From positions 186,001 through 250,000 of the forward strand of contig OZ025882.1 of assembly GCA_964019415.1 (NCBI GenBank): 64,000 nucleotides of DNA, in the 5' to 3' direction. Below, one piece after another: positions 12,322 through 31,807 of this stretch (within the stretch, counting starts at the first letter, position 1; each line of letters opens with the position of its first letter). Under the pieces are notes generated by a model. It was not told the DNA's origin. It saw only the letters and a program-made list of their open reading frames with translations, and ran no database searches. Source of the DNA: Ianthella basta. Lineage: Eukaryota; Porifera; Demospongiae; Verongiida; Ianthellidae. The translations under genes were made by a program, and so were the position numbers.

Positions 12322-12772
12322 CATGGTGGATACTGCTCCTTACTTGTGATAGCAGCTGTGCACTTTAAACCACTAGATATACTCCGAGTCTGTTGTGTGC
12401 ATATATGCAGCCATGCCGTTCCACCTGCCTTGGCGGATTACATGGTGGTCCATCAGTGGGGTAGGAGGAAGGAGGAAGAGTCTGTGAATAAGCTGGTGTA
12501 TTGCCTGGAGGACGTCACCGTGTGTACCTTCCCGCAGCCAAGAGGACATCAGGACGTCATGACAGTGGTCTCATCACGACACTATGGTGTGTGTTGAGAC
12601 TCCCCAGTGTATAGAGTTTGAATAACAACGCATGGTGGGCTGGTGGTTGTACACTGGCACTAGTGCGCAAGCCGTCAGCAGGCATGACACCACTTCACTC
12701 CACCCTGTAGTCTAGAGGTGCTGGACAGCATATCTATAGCATGTCTGTAAACACAAAATACAATGCAATGCA

Positions 12773-13339
12773 CTAATTTTGTTTTCTTGAGTCACTGCTG
12801 CCCTCGGGAGTTCCTTTCTCGTACGATTTCACTGTGTTCTGGAAACGCCTCAGATACGTAGATACATTGGGCACCTGTACACATGACAGGCAAGTGGTTT
12901 GTTACACGCGTGTGTAGGCAAGCGTTGGTCGTGTACACTCACCTCATAATTTTGAGCCAAATAAACACCAAAAACCGCTCCCGAAACAAGACCGACCTAC
13001 AGGAGATAACAAGACACACTTAGGGCAAGTATGGTGATGACCTTTCTGTAAATTGCTATACACTTCACAAGCCAGGTGGAGTGACCTGCCCTCACCAGGC
13101 CCATAGCCTGGTCAGAAAATGTGGGGGGGGGGGGGGTATTGTACAGGCAAAGTGGAACACAGTGCAATACTATGAGTGCTGCTGAGCAGTGTTCAGTTGA
13201 GCCTTTACTACGTATGGCCTAGGTATTAGAGGTTAACATGGACTGATAAGTTTGTGGGACTATAATGTAGAGTTTTCAGTGGCAGGTTGAAGTTATCCAG
13301 CTGTGGGGGGGAGGGGGGGAAGGGTTCTTCCGAACCCCC

Positions 13340-13370
<31 letters not shown>

Positions 13371-13416
13371 ATCTTTAGCCTACGGGCCTGCTCACCAATA
13401 GACTGCCCAACTGCAT
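12773..13416 (-). CDS. STMP1: Short transmembrane mitochondrial protein 1 (micropeptide)
   Basis: A 58-residue protein in three exons: 13396-13416 (MQLGSLL), 12943-12996 (VGLVSGAVFGVYLAQNYE) and 12773-12874 (VPNVSTYLRRFQNTVKSY and a polar tail). Splice sites are GT-AG and frames join exactly. The core GVYLAQNYEVPN matches vertebrate STMP1 (GMYLAQNYDIPN), a 47-residue inner-membrane micropeptide linked to respiratory complex function. One hydrophobic helix (residues about 5-20) is followed by a basic, charged tail, as in the family. No single exon is long enough to be noticed as an open frame. The start codon is 105 bases from that of the divergent NUDCD3. Function is inferred from the family. 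Confidence 0.88.
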
Positions 13417-13521
13417 AGCTCCACGAAAACGTTGCGCAAGAGGCGATTGAATCCCTGACAGGCAAGCAGACAACGAGTTATGGGGGAATCCCCTTGGGAT
13501 GGGTGTATGCACATGCACGAA
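13417..13521. promoter_or_regulatory. Bidirectional promoter, STMP1 / NUDCD3
   Basis: Only 105 bp separate the two divergent start codons, so both genes must share promoter DNA, and 5' UTRs are very short or overlap. A G/C homopolymer tract lies just inside STMP1 intron 1 (about 13346-13370). Confidence 0.6.
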
Positions 13522-14595
13522 ATGGCGGCTGAGGGGTTCGAAGGGAAGTATGATGCCGCTTTCATGAGCGTTCTCCAAGACGTCGGACAGATCCAGCCAT
13601 TTCTAGACGCAGTTTTCTCCTTCCTTGGCAGACGGACTGACTTCTATTTGGCTCTATCCGATGATGGCAAATTCGGCTTTGCGCCTGGCGTGGCGGAGAA
13701 TGTGGTAAAGAAAGTAAGCGCCCTGTTCCGACCATGCCCTGCGTTCACTTACGTACGTGCATCGCCACCTCTCAATACCACCACAGGCGTTCACAAAGCA
13801 TCAAAAGGTGGCTCAGACCTTCAAGCCAACAGAAGTGGGGCCCGCTGTGGCACGGGCTCCGGAGAGCCAAGGAGGCCGACAGGAGGACAACGCCGCTGAG
13901 CAGCTCGTGAAGGAGAGACAGCGGTCCGCTGTCAAGGAAGCCCGCGTAGTTGCTGAGACGTACAACGGCGCCGAGGAGGATGGATATCGCTGGGCCCAGA
14001 CCGCCACAGACATTGAAATGACCTTCCCTGTTCCAGCGGGCACAGTGGGCCGCGACATACAGGTGGACATACGCCCCGACCACCTCAAGGTGGCGCTGCA
14101 GGGGCCAGAGGGCCCGCGGGTGCTGGTGGACCGACCGCTTGCCCATGCTGTGCGAGCAGATGAGAGCATGTGGCATGTGGACAAGTCCTCAAACACAGTG
14201 GTGGTGAGTCTGGAGAAGGGACAGGACTTCATGTGGAAAAGTGTCCTAAAGGGAGGGACAGAGGTGGACGTGCAGAGTCTGGACACACGTCGGGACATCA
14301 GTGAGTTTGACAGTGACGCACAGGCTGCCATCCAGCGGGCACAGTACGACCACCACATGAAGATGCTGGGCCAGCCTACCAGCCAGGAGCAGGTGAGGAC
14401 TGCACATGCAACTTGAGCCCCACACTGTCACCACCCTGTGTCTCTGCTTTCTCTCCATGTGTGTGTGTGTGTGTGTGTGTGTAGAAAGCCCACGACATCC
14501 TCCGCAAGGCATGGGATGCTGAGGGATCTCCATTTAAGGGTACACCATTTGACCCGTCACAGATCAACATCAGTGGCAACTTCCCGGACAAGTAA
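13522..14595 (+). CDS. NUDCD3: NudC domain-containing protein 3
   Basis: HSP90 co-chaperone-type protein that in mammals stabilises dynein intermediate chain. Three exons (13522-13713, 13787-14392, 14485-14595) give 302 residues; human has 361. The N-terminal helical region contains FLDAVFSFLGRRTDFY, the family's NudC_N-like motif. A CS (p23-like) domain runs from about residue 130 to 220, including EMTFPVPAGTVGRDIQVDI and the DESMWHVDKSSN stretch. The C-terminal signature AWDAEGSPFKG matches NUDCD3 rather than NUDC. The start at 13522 is preferred for its CGAAATGGCG context; in-frame ATGs at 13480 and 13510 would add up to 14 residues. It is tail-to-tail with the next gene, with 90 bp between stops and a (GT)n tract there. 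Confidence 0.93.
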
Positions 14596-14618
14596 TACAT
14601 GTACATGACAGCCTCCCT

Positions 14619-14666
<48 letters not shown>

Positions 14667-14685
14667 ACAACAGTTCAGTGTTCCA

Positions 14686-16142
14686 TCATGTTGCCTGCTT
14701 TACGGCCACAGCCAATGTATTGCACCTTTGCCGGTCAATAATTTCAAGCTCACGAATTTTCTGCAGTGCAATGTATGAGCATAGTGTAATGTAAAGGTAG
14801 TAGCCATCCCAGCACTTCACACTGTGTGTGCCACCACGTACCTGTGAAATCTCGGTCTCAATTTGGCTGCGATACTTTTGGCCCTGACCAAGGGACTCCA
14901 TCTCAGACAGGAACTGTCTCCTCGCCTCAATCTCTCCGAGCACTGCAAGTCAATGGCAGTGACAGCACACACTTGGTCACAGGTTACAACTAAACATTAC
15001 ACCATCATTAGACTAAGCTCCTGCCAAGTGCTCTCAATCCAGGTCATAGCACAGTGTACACAAACCTTCTTCAAATCTGTCAATTTCTTGTTCATCCTTC
15101 TGGACTGGCGTGCTGCTAGCCACCTTGTGCTCTTCTACCTCGCTTCCAAAAGACATGATGTTCTGCAGTCGTTTCTTCTCCTTAGACGAGTCATAACCTA
15201 CACACAGACACACACACACTGTTGCTAACACAACCCGGTGAGTGCATGTGTACATGGACTCACGTGGGCGAGGTGGATGATCGTACAGACTCTCCTGGTC
15301 CATGTTACTCTGCCTCTCTATCGCCTCCTTGGTCCTCCTCCCCCTCGCACCATGCACCACCGGCTGCTCTCTCTTCTCCTTAGCGACCACCAGCTGCTTG
15401 GACTCACTTGAATTAGGGCCACAGTGCAGGGGCAGGCTGCGGCCAGCTAGTCAGAACAACATGTTACAGTTAATAATGATTAGCTCGCTTCCTGCTTCGC
15501 ACAGCCAGGCATACATGGGGTAAGTAGTGGCACATCAAGTTGTACAGCGCGCACGCACTCCACAGTATTAATGCAGACATGCAATGACATCGCAAAGCAG
15601 GTTATGATCGGCAAAATTCCACAAGAGGTGGGGCAAACTGAGGTCCAACACACAAGGGAGGGACTTCATGTGTCCACACTGGACAATCTGCACCCTCACT
15701 GGTTGGCACAAGGTGCTATTGATGTCATAGCATATCTGTAATCTGATTGGGTCGCACTGCCGACTGCACCCAACCAGCTCAATCTCTAGCAGTACACAGT
15801 GCCACGCCTACCCTCCCCCAACAGGCCTAGGCTGGGTGCACAAGGGCTACTTGCTTTCTTGCCTACTTCTACATCAGCGCGAAGCCACAGACACTGGAGA
15901 GCTCTCCCCTTTATCCCACGGCACATGTACTTTACCCTGGAGACTCTGCTGCAGCTTTCTCTGCTGAAGGTTGGTCAATTTGGACTCCTGCATCATAACT
16001 GGGGAGAAACGAGACAATTCCAAACAGTACGATGGAACATGATAATATCAAATATTTCGCCAATACCTTTTAACATATCCTGAGTTTCCTTGCTGAAAGT
16101 TGTTTTCTGTGAGCCGAAGAACCCGCCTCCTGCGGACGCCAT
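14686..16142 (-). CDS. C22orf23: UPF0193 family protein (C22orf23 / EVG1 homologue)
   Basis: Six exons (16067-16142, 15936-15998, 15264-15446, 15066-15197, 14842-14942, 14686-14760) encode 209 residues. Family hallmarks are VMMQESKLTN near residue 25, SLPLHCGPNSSES, KEKKRLQNIMSFG, IDRFEE and QFLSEMESLGQGQKYRSQI, followed by an IRELEIIDRQR helix. UPF0193 is an animal family of unproved function with testis and cilium-biased expression in vertebrates. The C-terminal half is strongly helical and charged. Its start codon is 59 bp from that of WDR90, a centriolar/ciliary gene, which fits a shared promoter and possibly shared ciliary regulation; that link is inference. Confidence 0.88.
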
Positions 16143-16201
16143 GTTGTTGTAGATCTATGGTTTCTGTATTGCACGAGCAGTTGCCATGGTGCTCGTTCGA
16201 A
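16143..16201. promoter_or_regulatory. Bidirectional promoter, C22orf23 / WDR90
   Basis: Fifty-nine bp between divergent start codons. Both genes belong to families with ciliary or centriolar links. The stretch contains TTGCCATGG and TTGCACGAGCAG. TTGCCATGG resembles one half-site of an RFX-type X-box, but I cannot confirm a full site by eye. Confidence 0.5.
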
Positions 16202-24472
<8,271 letters not shown>

Positions 24473-24529
24473 CTTGAAACATTGTCCTATCTGTAACTGT
24501 TTTACACAATTCATTGCTACAAATGACCA

Positions 24530-27489
24530 CTAATTGTTTGCTCCAGTGTGTGTTTGTTCTGAGGTGGACTGCAGCAGCAGGCAGTACTGTGCAGCAAAGC
24601 TCTCAACCATCTCCTTGTCCAGCTCTCGCTTGGCCCTCCAGTGCAGCTGTGCCACGTTGCCTGCCCCATCCACTCCTAGGGACAGCTCACTCCTGATGTA
24701 GCCCAGCCACAGTCCTGCCAGTGGGAGGGACGGTAGTGCTGAGAGCAAACTCAACTCCTATCAGCTTGCCATGGCAGCCTACCTGGGTTGTTCTTGCCGT
24801 GCCCTCTCACTGCAACCTCATAGAGATGGCGAATCTGCTTGGCATCAGGAGGCTCCTCTCCTTGCTCCATCCTAACACAGCACAGGACTATGGCTAGGTC
24901 CACACTGGGAGCAGCCAGCCACCTTAGGGCAGGACAGCAAGGAGGGGATACAGGCACAGCTCCAGCACAAGCCAATACCAACCTGTCCACTCACCTCTGG
25001 TACGTTCTCCTGGTTGGTGCAATTCCCTTTGAGAGAAGGGACCACTCCAAGTACATCACACTCACCCGCACACACACTGGCTGGTGGTCACAGAGCTGGG
25101 CACACTGGAGGGAGGAGGACAAGTCAAACTGCACATCTTCACACACATGTGCACACTTACTTCAACAACTTGCTCTAGAGGCAGCGAGCGTGTGACACAG
25201 AACTGGAACCACATCTCCCACAGCTCCACAGCAGTCTAGCACAGAGAACAGAGAGGTGGTTTCCCGCCCTCTACCGTACGTAGCACATGTTGCTTACTGG
25301 CACCAGCTGCACTGCCTTCTGGAACAAGGCCACCGCCCCCTCGGGCTCCTCCCCCACTGTGCAGACACAGCACTTCAGCCGCAAAAGCCAGATAGGACCA
25401 CTGTGAGGGAAGGCTCTTGTTGCTAGGCAACAGAGGTCTTCAAGTTTCGACTGGTCCAAGCCACCCATTAAGCAAGTGTCAATCTACAAGTCCAGCACAT
25501 CACAGCACACATGGCACGGGGCAGGCCGTGCTACACAGCACACATAGCATGGGGCAGGCCATGCTACACAGCACACACAGCCATTCACTCACACACAAGG
25601 CCAGCAGGTCTTCGGAGGCTTGCTCATCGTGTGATGCTTCCAGGCACACCTCCATCACCTGAGGGCCGGCACACTACTGACAACAGCACAAGCACCAGAT
25701 ACCCAAAGCATGCTAGCTACTAACACAAGTGGACGGTTGCTGTGGTCGCTGCTCCAAAAGCCACTTGATGTATCGAGTCCACATGTCACCTGCAGTATAC
25801 AGCGCAAGGAAGCATGGATCAGAGCAGGGCTGCAACAGCTCAAGTGGGTGCACCTCTGTTCTCTGTCATGGCAGCAAGTGCTTCTCGGTAGCCAGCCTCC
25901 ACTTGGTCACACACAGCACCTGAGGCGGGAGGAGACTGGACCACACACATCATTCAACTAGTCTCCACCCCACAACTCACTGTCAAGTGTACTCAAGTCC
26001 AGCCCACGCACTGGGCGTCTGGCAACTGCCTCTCGGGCCTCAGGAGCATTGGGGAAATCTCTGGACAGACTAATAAGACATCCAATGTGCACATACCCTA
26101 CCACCCAGCACTCACCACCCACACCAGCACTCACCACCCACACCCAGCACTCACCCCCACACCCAGCACTCATCCCCACACCCAGCACTCACCCCCACAC
26201 CCAGCACTCACCACCCACACCAGCACACACCACCCACACCAGCACACACCTCTGGTACACTTCTTCTCTGAGGTGTTCCACTTCATCAAACTCTTCTAAG
26301 ACTGGCAAGAACTTGAGCCGAAACTGAACCTCACCTAAGCCACCAACAAATCAGCCCATTCATCCATTCTGCCCTGCCCTGCAATGCCCCGTCCTGCAAT
26401 GCCCCACCCTGCAATGCCCCGCCCTGCTCACCTGGGATGGCCACTATTGCCTGACAATACACTGCAGATGCCGTTTGGTGCAGCAGAAATGCATCAGACA
26501 TTTCAGCCGGATCCTGTAGCATGAGGGCAAGCATGAGCACAGTGCTGGGCATGTGCACACACACAGACGCACGCACTTCCTCTCCTTCCAACCCCAGGAC
26601 CTCCTGCCGACGCTGAACCTTGTCCACGTGAAGGAGCTCAAGACGAAAAGCCTCGTGCCAGAGGTGATGGGACTGGGGATTCCTCCTGATGCCTCGCTGC
26701 AACAGGGACCTGCTCAGAATGAAGGCACAGCACAACTGGGTTGGTCATGTGACAGTCATGTGACACACCTTGCAGCAGCAATGTCCCTACTCTGCTCCAC
26801 CTGTGTCCTGGCTGCCAGGACCCACAGACCAGAGGCAGACGGATGCACAGCCAGTGCCTGGGCCAGTACACGCCCCAGGGCAAAGTCATGCTTCTACACA
26901 CACAAAGGCAGTCACGGTTGCCATAGTCGCTAGTGCTCTGTCTCACATTGGACTGCAGGGCTCACTATGCGCTGGCAGAACTCCACGTATTGCAGCCACA
27001 GAGCAAGGTCTCCCTTGAACTTTCTGAGGACGCGCTGGAAGAGCAGATGCACTCGGGAGGTGAAGCCATAGTCGGCCTCTGCTTGTCGGACGACAACACC
27101 GCGCTTCTACACGAGAAGACCATGCGTGTCATGTGGCATCACACGTAAACACACACAATTGTAAACGAAATTTAACCTTCTTTCTGTGTGTCCGCAACAT
27201 GTCCAAGTTCAGCTCGTACTGCAGACAGTGAAAGGCATTCGCGCGTAAGCAGCGCTCACAACACGCCGCCGGACCACGTGCTCAACCGTGACGGTCCCTG
27301 CACCAGCACTACCTGAATAGCCTGCAGGAAGTCCTCTTTGTCGGCGGGACGACGGAGCATGCGGTATTCGAAAGTCCTCCGCTTGCGTATGATGGATTGT
27401 ACTTCGCCTCGAGTGAAGAGCCCCACCCTCTGCAGCTCCTCGAGTTCAGGCAGCATCGCCTCCAATTTGCGCTGGACTACTTCAGCCAT
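24530..27489 (-). CDS. UTP6: UTP6, small-subunit processome component
   Basis: U3 snoRNP-associated HAT-repeat protein needed for 18S rRNA processing in the nucleolus. Seventeen exons (27313-27489, 27177-27218, 26966-27106, 26769-26893, 26577-26709, 26432-26513, 26250-26334, 25981-26060, 25854-25919, 25725-25789, 25593-25658, 25298-25483, 25161-25235, 25066-25104, 24995-25026, 24783-24904, 24530-24714) join to 566 residues; human has 597. The N-terminus MAEVVQRKLEAMLPELEELQ and GLFTRGEVQSIIRKRRTFEY is diagnostic. HAT-type helices follow, for example DLALWLQYVEFCQR, HHLWHEAFRLELLHVDK and MWTRYIKWLLEQRP. The stop lies only 57 bp from that of WDR90 on the other strand, so the 3' UTRs almost certainly overlap. 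The small exons 14 and 15 (39 and 32 nt) are the least certain. Confidence 0.93.
26095..26250. repeat. Minisatellite in UTP6 intron 7
   Basis: Degenerate tandem copies of CACCCAGCACTCACCCC and related 16-17 bp units, between UTP6 exons 7 and 8. Confidence 0.85.
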
Positions 27490-27681
27490 TTTGTGCGGAA
27501 TGACACGAAAACGTGAACAGTTTCGCAATAACGCATAGCAATCGATGAATATAATTATAAGAATGCACACATTACATTTTGCCATCACACACAATACTAA
27601 CACCACAGACAACACAACACATGTACAGTCTATTCCGCTGAAAATAAATGTTATGGCTAGGCAACCACTGTGCCAGCTCTG

Positions 27682-27865
27682 TCAGTCCTCCCCAGGGACA
27701 TTGGCAAAGAGGTAAGACATGGACTCGCCATAGTGCACCCGACGGATGGCTTCGCCCAACAATATGCTGACATCAATGGTACGGATCTTGGAGCACCGCT
27801 CGGACAATTCTTTGGTTGGCAGTGTGTTTGTCACAATGATCTGCAGCAGAAGTGCCCTCCATCTA

Positions 27866-27952
<87 letters not shown>

Positions 27953-30138
27953 CACACACCACATGCACACACCACATGCACCCTGGCTTCCAACCTCTTC
28001 TATCGGTGACTCCTCCAACTGCTCGGGAGCATCTCTTGACAGAATGCCGTGAGTGGCTACTGCATACACCTTGTAAGCGCCGTGCTCCTTGAGGAACTGG
28101 GCGGCATTGATAATTGAATCTACTTCATCGATGAGGTTATCCTGTGAGGACAGGAGTGAGAGGAGGTGGCGGGCAGCCGTGTGGATGTGGGTGGGTTTGT
28201 GCGGGCAACTCACCACAATTATAGCAATGTGCCCGTTCACATCTCCAACAAGGTTCATGGCCATGGACTGGAAGGGACCTGGGCACACAGCACACACACA
28301 TACATACACAGCACACACACATGCGTACACATACGTACACACCCACACACATACACACATACACACACGGATGCATACACACATGATCCACCACTGTGTA
28401 TGGGTGTTACCTGACTGTGAGGCTGACATGGAGGTGCGACTACGTGAGGGCTGCGGACAGGAGGAGCCCTCGGGAGGCGGAGAGGTCCTCCCATCCTCAA
28501 TCAACTCTTGCTTCGTGTTACCATGGATCACTGCCAGTCGCAGCTTCAGCCGCTGGGCATACGAGTTGGCCCTACCAGCAATAGCATGAGGAGGAAGAGC
28601 AAATCACTATCATTCTACACTGACACACAACCACCACTGGCCAGCGTAGTCAGGTCTGGCCGGTGTGGTCAGGTCTGGCCGGCGTGGTCAGGTCTGGCCG
28701 GCGTGGTCAGGTCTGGCCAGCGTGGTCAGGTCTGGCCAGCGTGGTCAGGTCTGGCCAGTGTGGTCAGGTCTGGCCGGCGTGGTCAGGTCTGGCCAGCGTG
28801 GCCAGGTCTGGCCAGTGTCCAGGGTGCGTACCTCTGCACAGCTGCTGGGCCATTAGCAACAACAACTGCATTCAGGTAATCTGGGATCTGCAGGAGAAAC
28901 AAAACCCTAACACCTCTGCTCCAGCCTAGTCCCTCCACAGCAGTGCACCTCGTGTTTGATGTAGTTGATGACGACAGGGGAGGCCCTCAGGTTGTCCACC
29001 GGCATGTCAAAGAAGCCGTGCAGCTCCTTATGGTGGAGGTCCACTGTCAACACATGTGAAATGCCTGCAGGGAATAGAGGGAGTGGCTACAGCCCCTCCC
29101 CTTTGCTGTGCTGGTGGGTACCAACCTGCCTTGGCCAACATTGTGGCCATTAGCTTGGCAACAATACAACCTCGCTTCTGCATCCGACTCTGCTTCGAGT
29201 AGGGCATGTAAGGAATGACAGCTGTAGAGAGTGTGGGGAGGGTGAGGTGTGGGTGGGTGCGTGTGGAGTGAGAGGATGAGGTGAAATACACCCACCAATG
29301 ACACGAGATGCGCTGGAGGTCTTGCAAGCATAGGCCATTATTAGGAGTTCCATGAGGCTATCATTCACAGAGGGCCTGCAGCACAAGATTACATGACCAT
29401 CACATGACCATCACATGACCATCACATGACCTCCACCTACCCCCCTCCAGTCTGCATGATGAAGACATCCTTGCCTCTCACAGAATCAGCAATCTCAATC
29501 CGAGTCTCTGCAAGGAGCGGAGTACAGCACCCATTGAAGTGCAGGTGGGTGGGGCAGGGTGAGGTGCAGGTGTGGGTGGGGCAGGGTGAGGTGCAGGTGT
29601 GGGTGGGGCAGGGTGAGGTGCAGGTGTGGGTGGGGCTACCTCCACATTTAGAGCCATCATCATCGGCTGTCGGAGCTGAACTTGTCAGACGTGTCCCAAC
29701 GTGCCTACAAGACAACAAACAACAAACAAACAAGGTTGCATGCATGCCTCACTGAGGGTGAAGTCAATCCAATACTGCACCAGTGCATCCTGGGCTGGGA
29801 GAGGTGACAACACTCCCGCGTAGTGAGGTGTGTGACACCTCCACGGGTGTTGGTATGCAGTTGTGATTAGGAAGTGCAATGAAATGAAACAGTCATCCAT
29901 CAGTTCACTAATCCCGTTGCCATGGTGATCGCCTTCACAACGACGGCACACACAGCAATAGTACAGCTTCTTGCAATGCACAACTAATTTACCATAACAC
30001 GCGAGTGGCGCAGGCCTCTAATTATCATATGTACACTAAAAGTGTGTGGCGGTCGCGAAGAGGGCGACTAAAGCGCTGGACTGACTTGGCCACCTCCGAG
30101 GAGAGCTCGCCGTGGCAGGACCCGCTCAGAAGAATCAT
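27682..30138 (-). CDS. PRPSAP: Phosphoribosyl pyrophosphate synthetase-associated protein
   Basis: Regulatory, catalytically inactive paralogue of PRPP synthetase that sits in the PRPS complex. Eleven exons (30035-30138, 29640-29704, 29441-29507, 29296-29375, 29126-29221, 28949-29064, 28832-28887, 28411-28571, 28214-28278, 27995-28141, 27682-27840) encode 371 residues; human PRPSAP1 and 2 have 356 and 369. Visible are [59 protein letters not shown] and a variable [12 protein letters not shown] insertion. That insertion marks PRPSAP rather than active PRPS. The C-terminus [14 protein letters not shown] also fits PRPSAP. Exon 1 ([16 protein letters not shown]) ends at a weak GTACAT donor and is the least certain part, but it restores frame exactly. 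The start is 119 bp from that of AIMP2. Confidence 0.9.
27868..27950. repeat. (CA)n microsatellite in PRPSAP intron
   Basis: About 83 bp of CA repeats between the last two PRPSAP exons. Another CA/TACA-rich tract lies at about 28282-28385. Confidence 0.93.
28643..28818. repeat. 19-bp minisatellite in PRPSAP intron
   Basis: About nine copies of GGTCAGGTCTGGCCGGCGT with GCGT/GTGT/AGCGT variants, between PRPSAP exons 7 and 8. Confidence 0.9.
29535..29638. repeat. 27-bp minisatellite in PRPSAP intron 2
   Basis: Nearly four copies of a 27-bp unit beginning GCAGGTGTGGGTGGGGCAGG. Each contains GCAGGTG, so both splice-like dinucleotides recur in every copy. Confidence 0.85.
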
Positions 30139-30257
30139 GGCGCGCCCGCTGGGAGCAGCGGCGAATGAGGAGAGACAAGCCATTCCCGTTCCAACTTCGA
30201 ACTATCTGCACTGGCAACATTGCATTGATGACAGGGTTCACCCCATAAAAGAACAAA
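30139..30257. promoter_or_regulatory. Bidirectional promoter, PRPSAP / AIMP2
   Basis: One hundred nineteen bp between divergent start codons, with no TATA-like element. Confidence 0.55.
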
Positions 30258-31645
30258 ATGGCTTCCGGGACAGTTGCCTGCGGCAAGAGAGGGCCGATGT
30301 ACTCGTGCGAGCCTTACTTTAACATTCAGAAAATTCGCATTCCCGACTGTATGTACATTCTTCCCAGCCCAACTTACCCTATCACCGTAAGGTGGCCAGA
30401 CGTGAGTCCCTATCTCTGCCGCGAGTGCGGTTGCCAGCTGTTTAGAATGCCATTAGTTATAGCGTGGGGAAATCTCAGAGTGCCCTCCATAATGTGAAGG
30501 GTCGATGGTTGGGGTGAAGCCAATGGAGCGATGAGTGACACTCCAGTCACTGAGTTATTCTGTATCAAAGTAGCATGTACCATGCATGTCGCATGTAACA
30601 GGTGAACCTGCTATTTCTGGCCACTCGTACATTAGCTGAGGTATGTTGTGCAGTGTCAGGCAATGGGCCGCTGGGGAGTGGCACAAGTCACCTGTGTGCT
30701 CTCTCCCTCCCTCGCAGCGCAAAGCACAGCGCGATGCACAGCTCAGCAAGCTGGAGCGTGCTGAGACTGCTCTGTCCAAGCAGATAGACACAACAATGGC
30801 ACGGCTCAAGGAACTTGGCACTCAACTTGGTTTGCCTGAGACTTACCTTGACCCACTTAAAGTGCGGATGGTTGACGTGGTAGTGTCATTGCCACTCAGC
30901 GAGAGCGCCGCTCCTCTTGTTGCTCTGTATCAGTGAGTGGAGGGGGCAGAGCCTGTGCTGCGTTGTCCATCCCACTGCCCCTCCCCCTCCCCTCCTCCCT
31001 CCAGGGTGCTGTGTGAGAGAGTGAGGTGCAAGCACCGTGTACTGGTCCACTCAAGTGCAGCCGCCCGAGCAGGCCATGCCCACAGGGCCATCCTCCAAGG
31101 GGAGAAGAATGACGTCGCTCCCCAACTGACACTGACTGTTGTGTGGAAAGGAGGTGAGGGAGACTGCTTCGGTGAGCAGTCTCAGCAGATTGTTAGAATA
31201 TCTCCCCTCCCCTTCCCCAGGAGACGTCTGCCCTACTCCGAACATGATGATTTCTGCCAACCAGGTCCCGGTGGTGGGCATGGCCAACATTCTGAGACTG
31301 CTGACTCGCCTGTTTGCCCAGGAGCTCTACGAGGGGAGGGGTCCTGCTGCCGCGGCACAGGTGGACACCTGGCTTGATGCAGCAACACAGCAGTTCCTCA
31401 ATGGCAACTCCAAGGAGCGGGCAGCCTTCCTGAGACAGCTCAATGCAAGGCTAGGCTGTGCCAACTGGTTGGCAGGAGATGCACTATCTTTGGCAGACAT
31501 CTTTGTGTTCACAGCTCTGTGTCAGACAAATGAGGTGAAGGCAACTGGAAATGTGCAGAACTGGGCCAAGCGCTGCACAGAGGCCACACCCCTTTGCAGC
31601 CTGCCAGGCCTTACTCCCCCTAAGGGACTACTTCAGAGTAACTAG
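30258..31645 (+). CDS. AIMP2: Aminoacyl-tRNA synthetase complex-interacting protein 2 (p38)
   Basis: Scaffold of the cytosolic multi-tRNA-synthetase complex. Five exons (30258-30386, 30602-30640, 30718-30932, 31005-31153, 31221-31645) encode 318 residues; human AIMP2 has 320. The N-terminal IPDCMYILP corresponds to the lysyl-tRNA-synthetase-binding motif (LPTCMYRLP). A heptad-rich coiled coil follows (QLSKLERAETALSKQI...LKELGTQLG), then a GST-N-like half (VRMVDVVVSLPLSESAAPL) and a GST-C-like half with GNSKERAAFLRQLNARLG and NWLAGDALSLADIFVFTAL. The 39-nt exon 2 keeps frame but is weakly supported. The stop is 162 bp from that of the convergent HEAT gene. Confidence 0.92.
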
Positions 31646-31807
31646 AACTACCACTCCCACTAGCCAATGAATACAATGACTCCAATCAATTGTCATGCAC
31701 ACTACATTACATTGCATTACAGCGTAATATAGTTTGTGTGTATTGGGTGTGAATGGTAGCACTAGCCATCACAGGAAATGCTAACTCTACAGCAGCTGAC
31801 TGATAGG

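Noticed and set aside
15799..15900. A possible extra exon of the UPF0193 gene (minus strand) ending in LGLLGE
   Set aside because: It fits splice phase, but direct joining of exons 2 and 3 gives the conserved SLQ-AG-RSLPLHC sequence, so the segment is intronic.
27682..30138. Calling this gene an active PRPP synthetase (PRPS)
   Set aside because: The variable [12 protein letters not shown] insertion and the ESMSYLF C-terminus are features of the inactive associated proteins.
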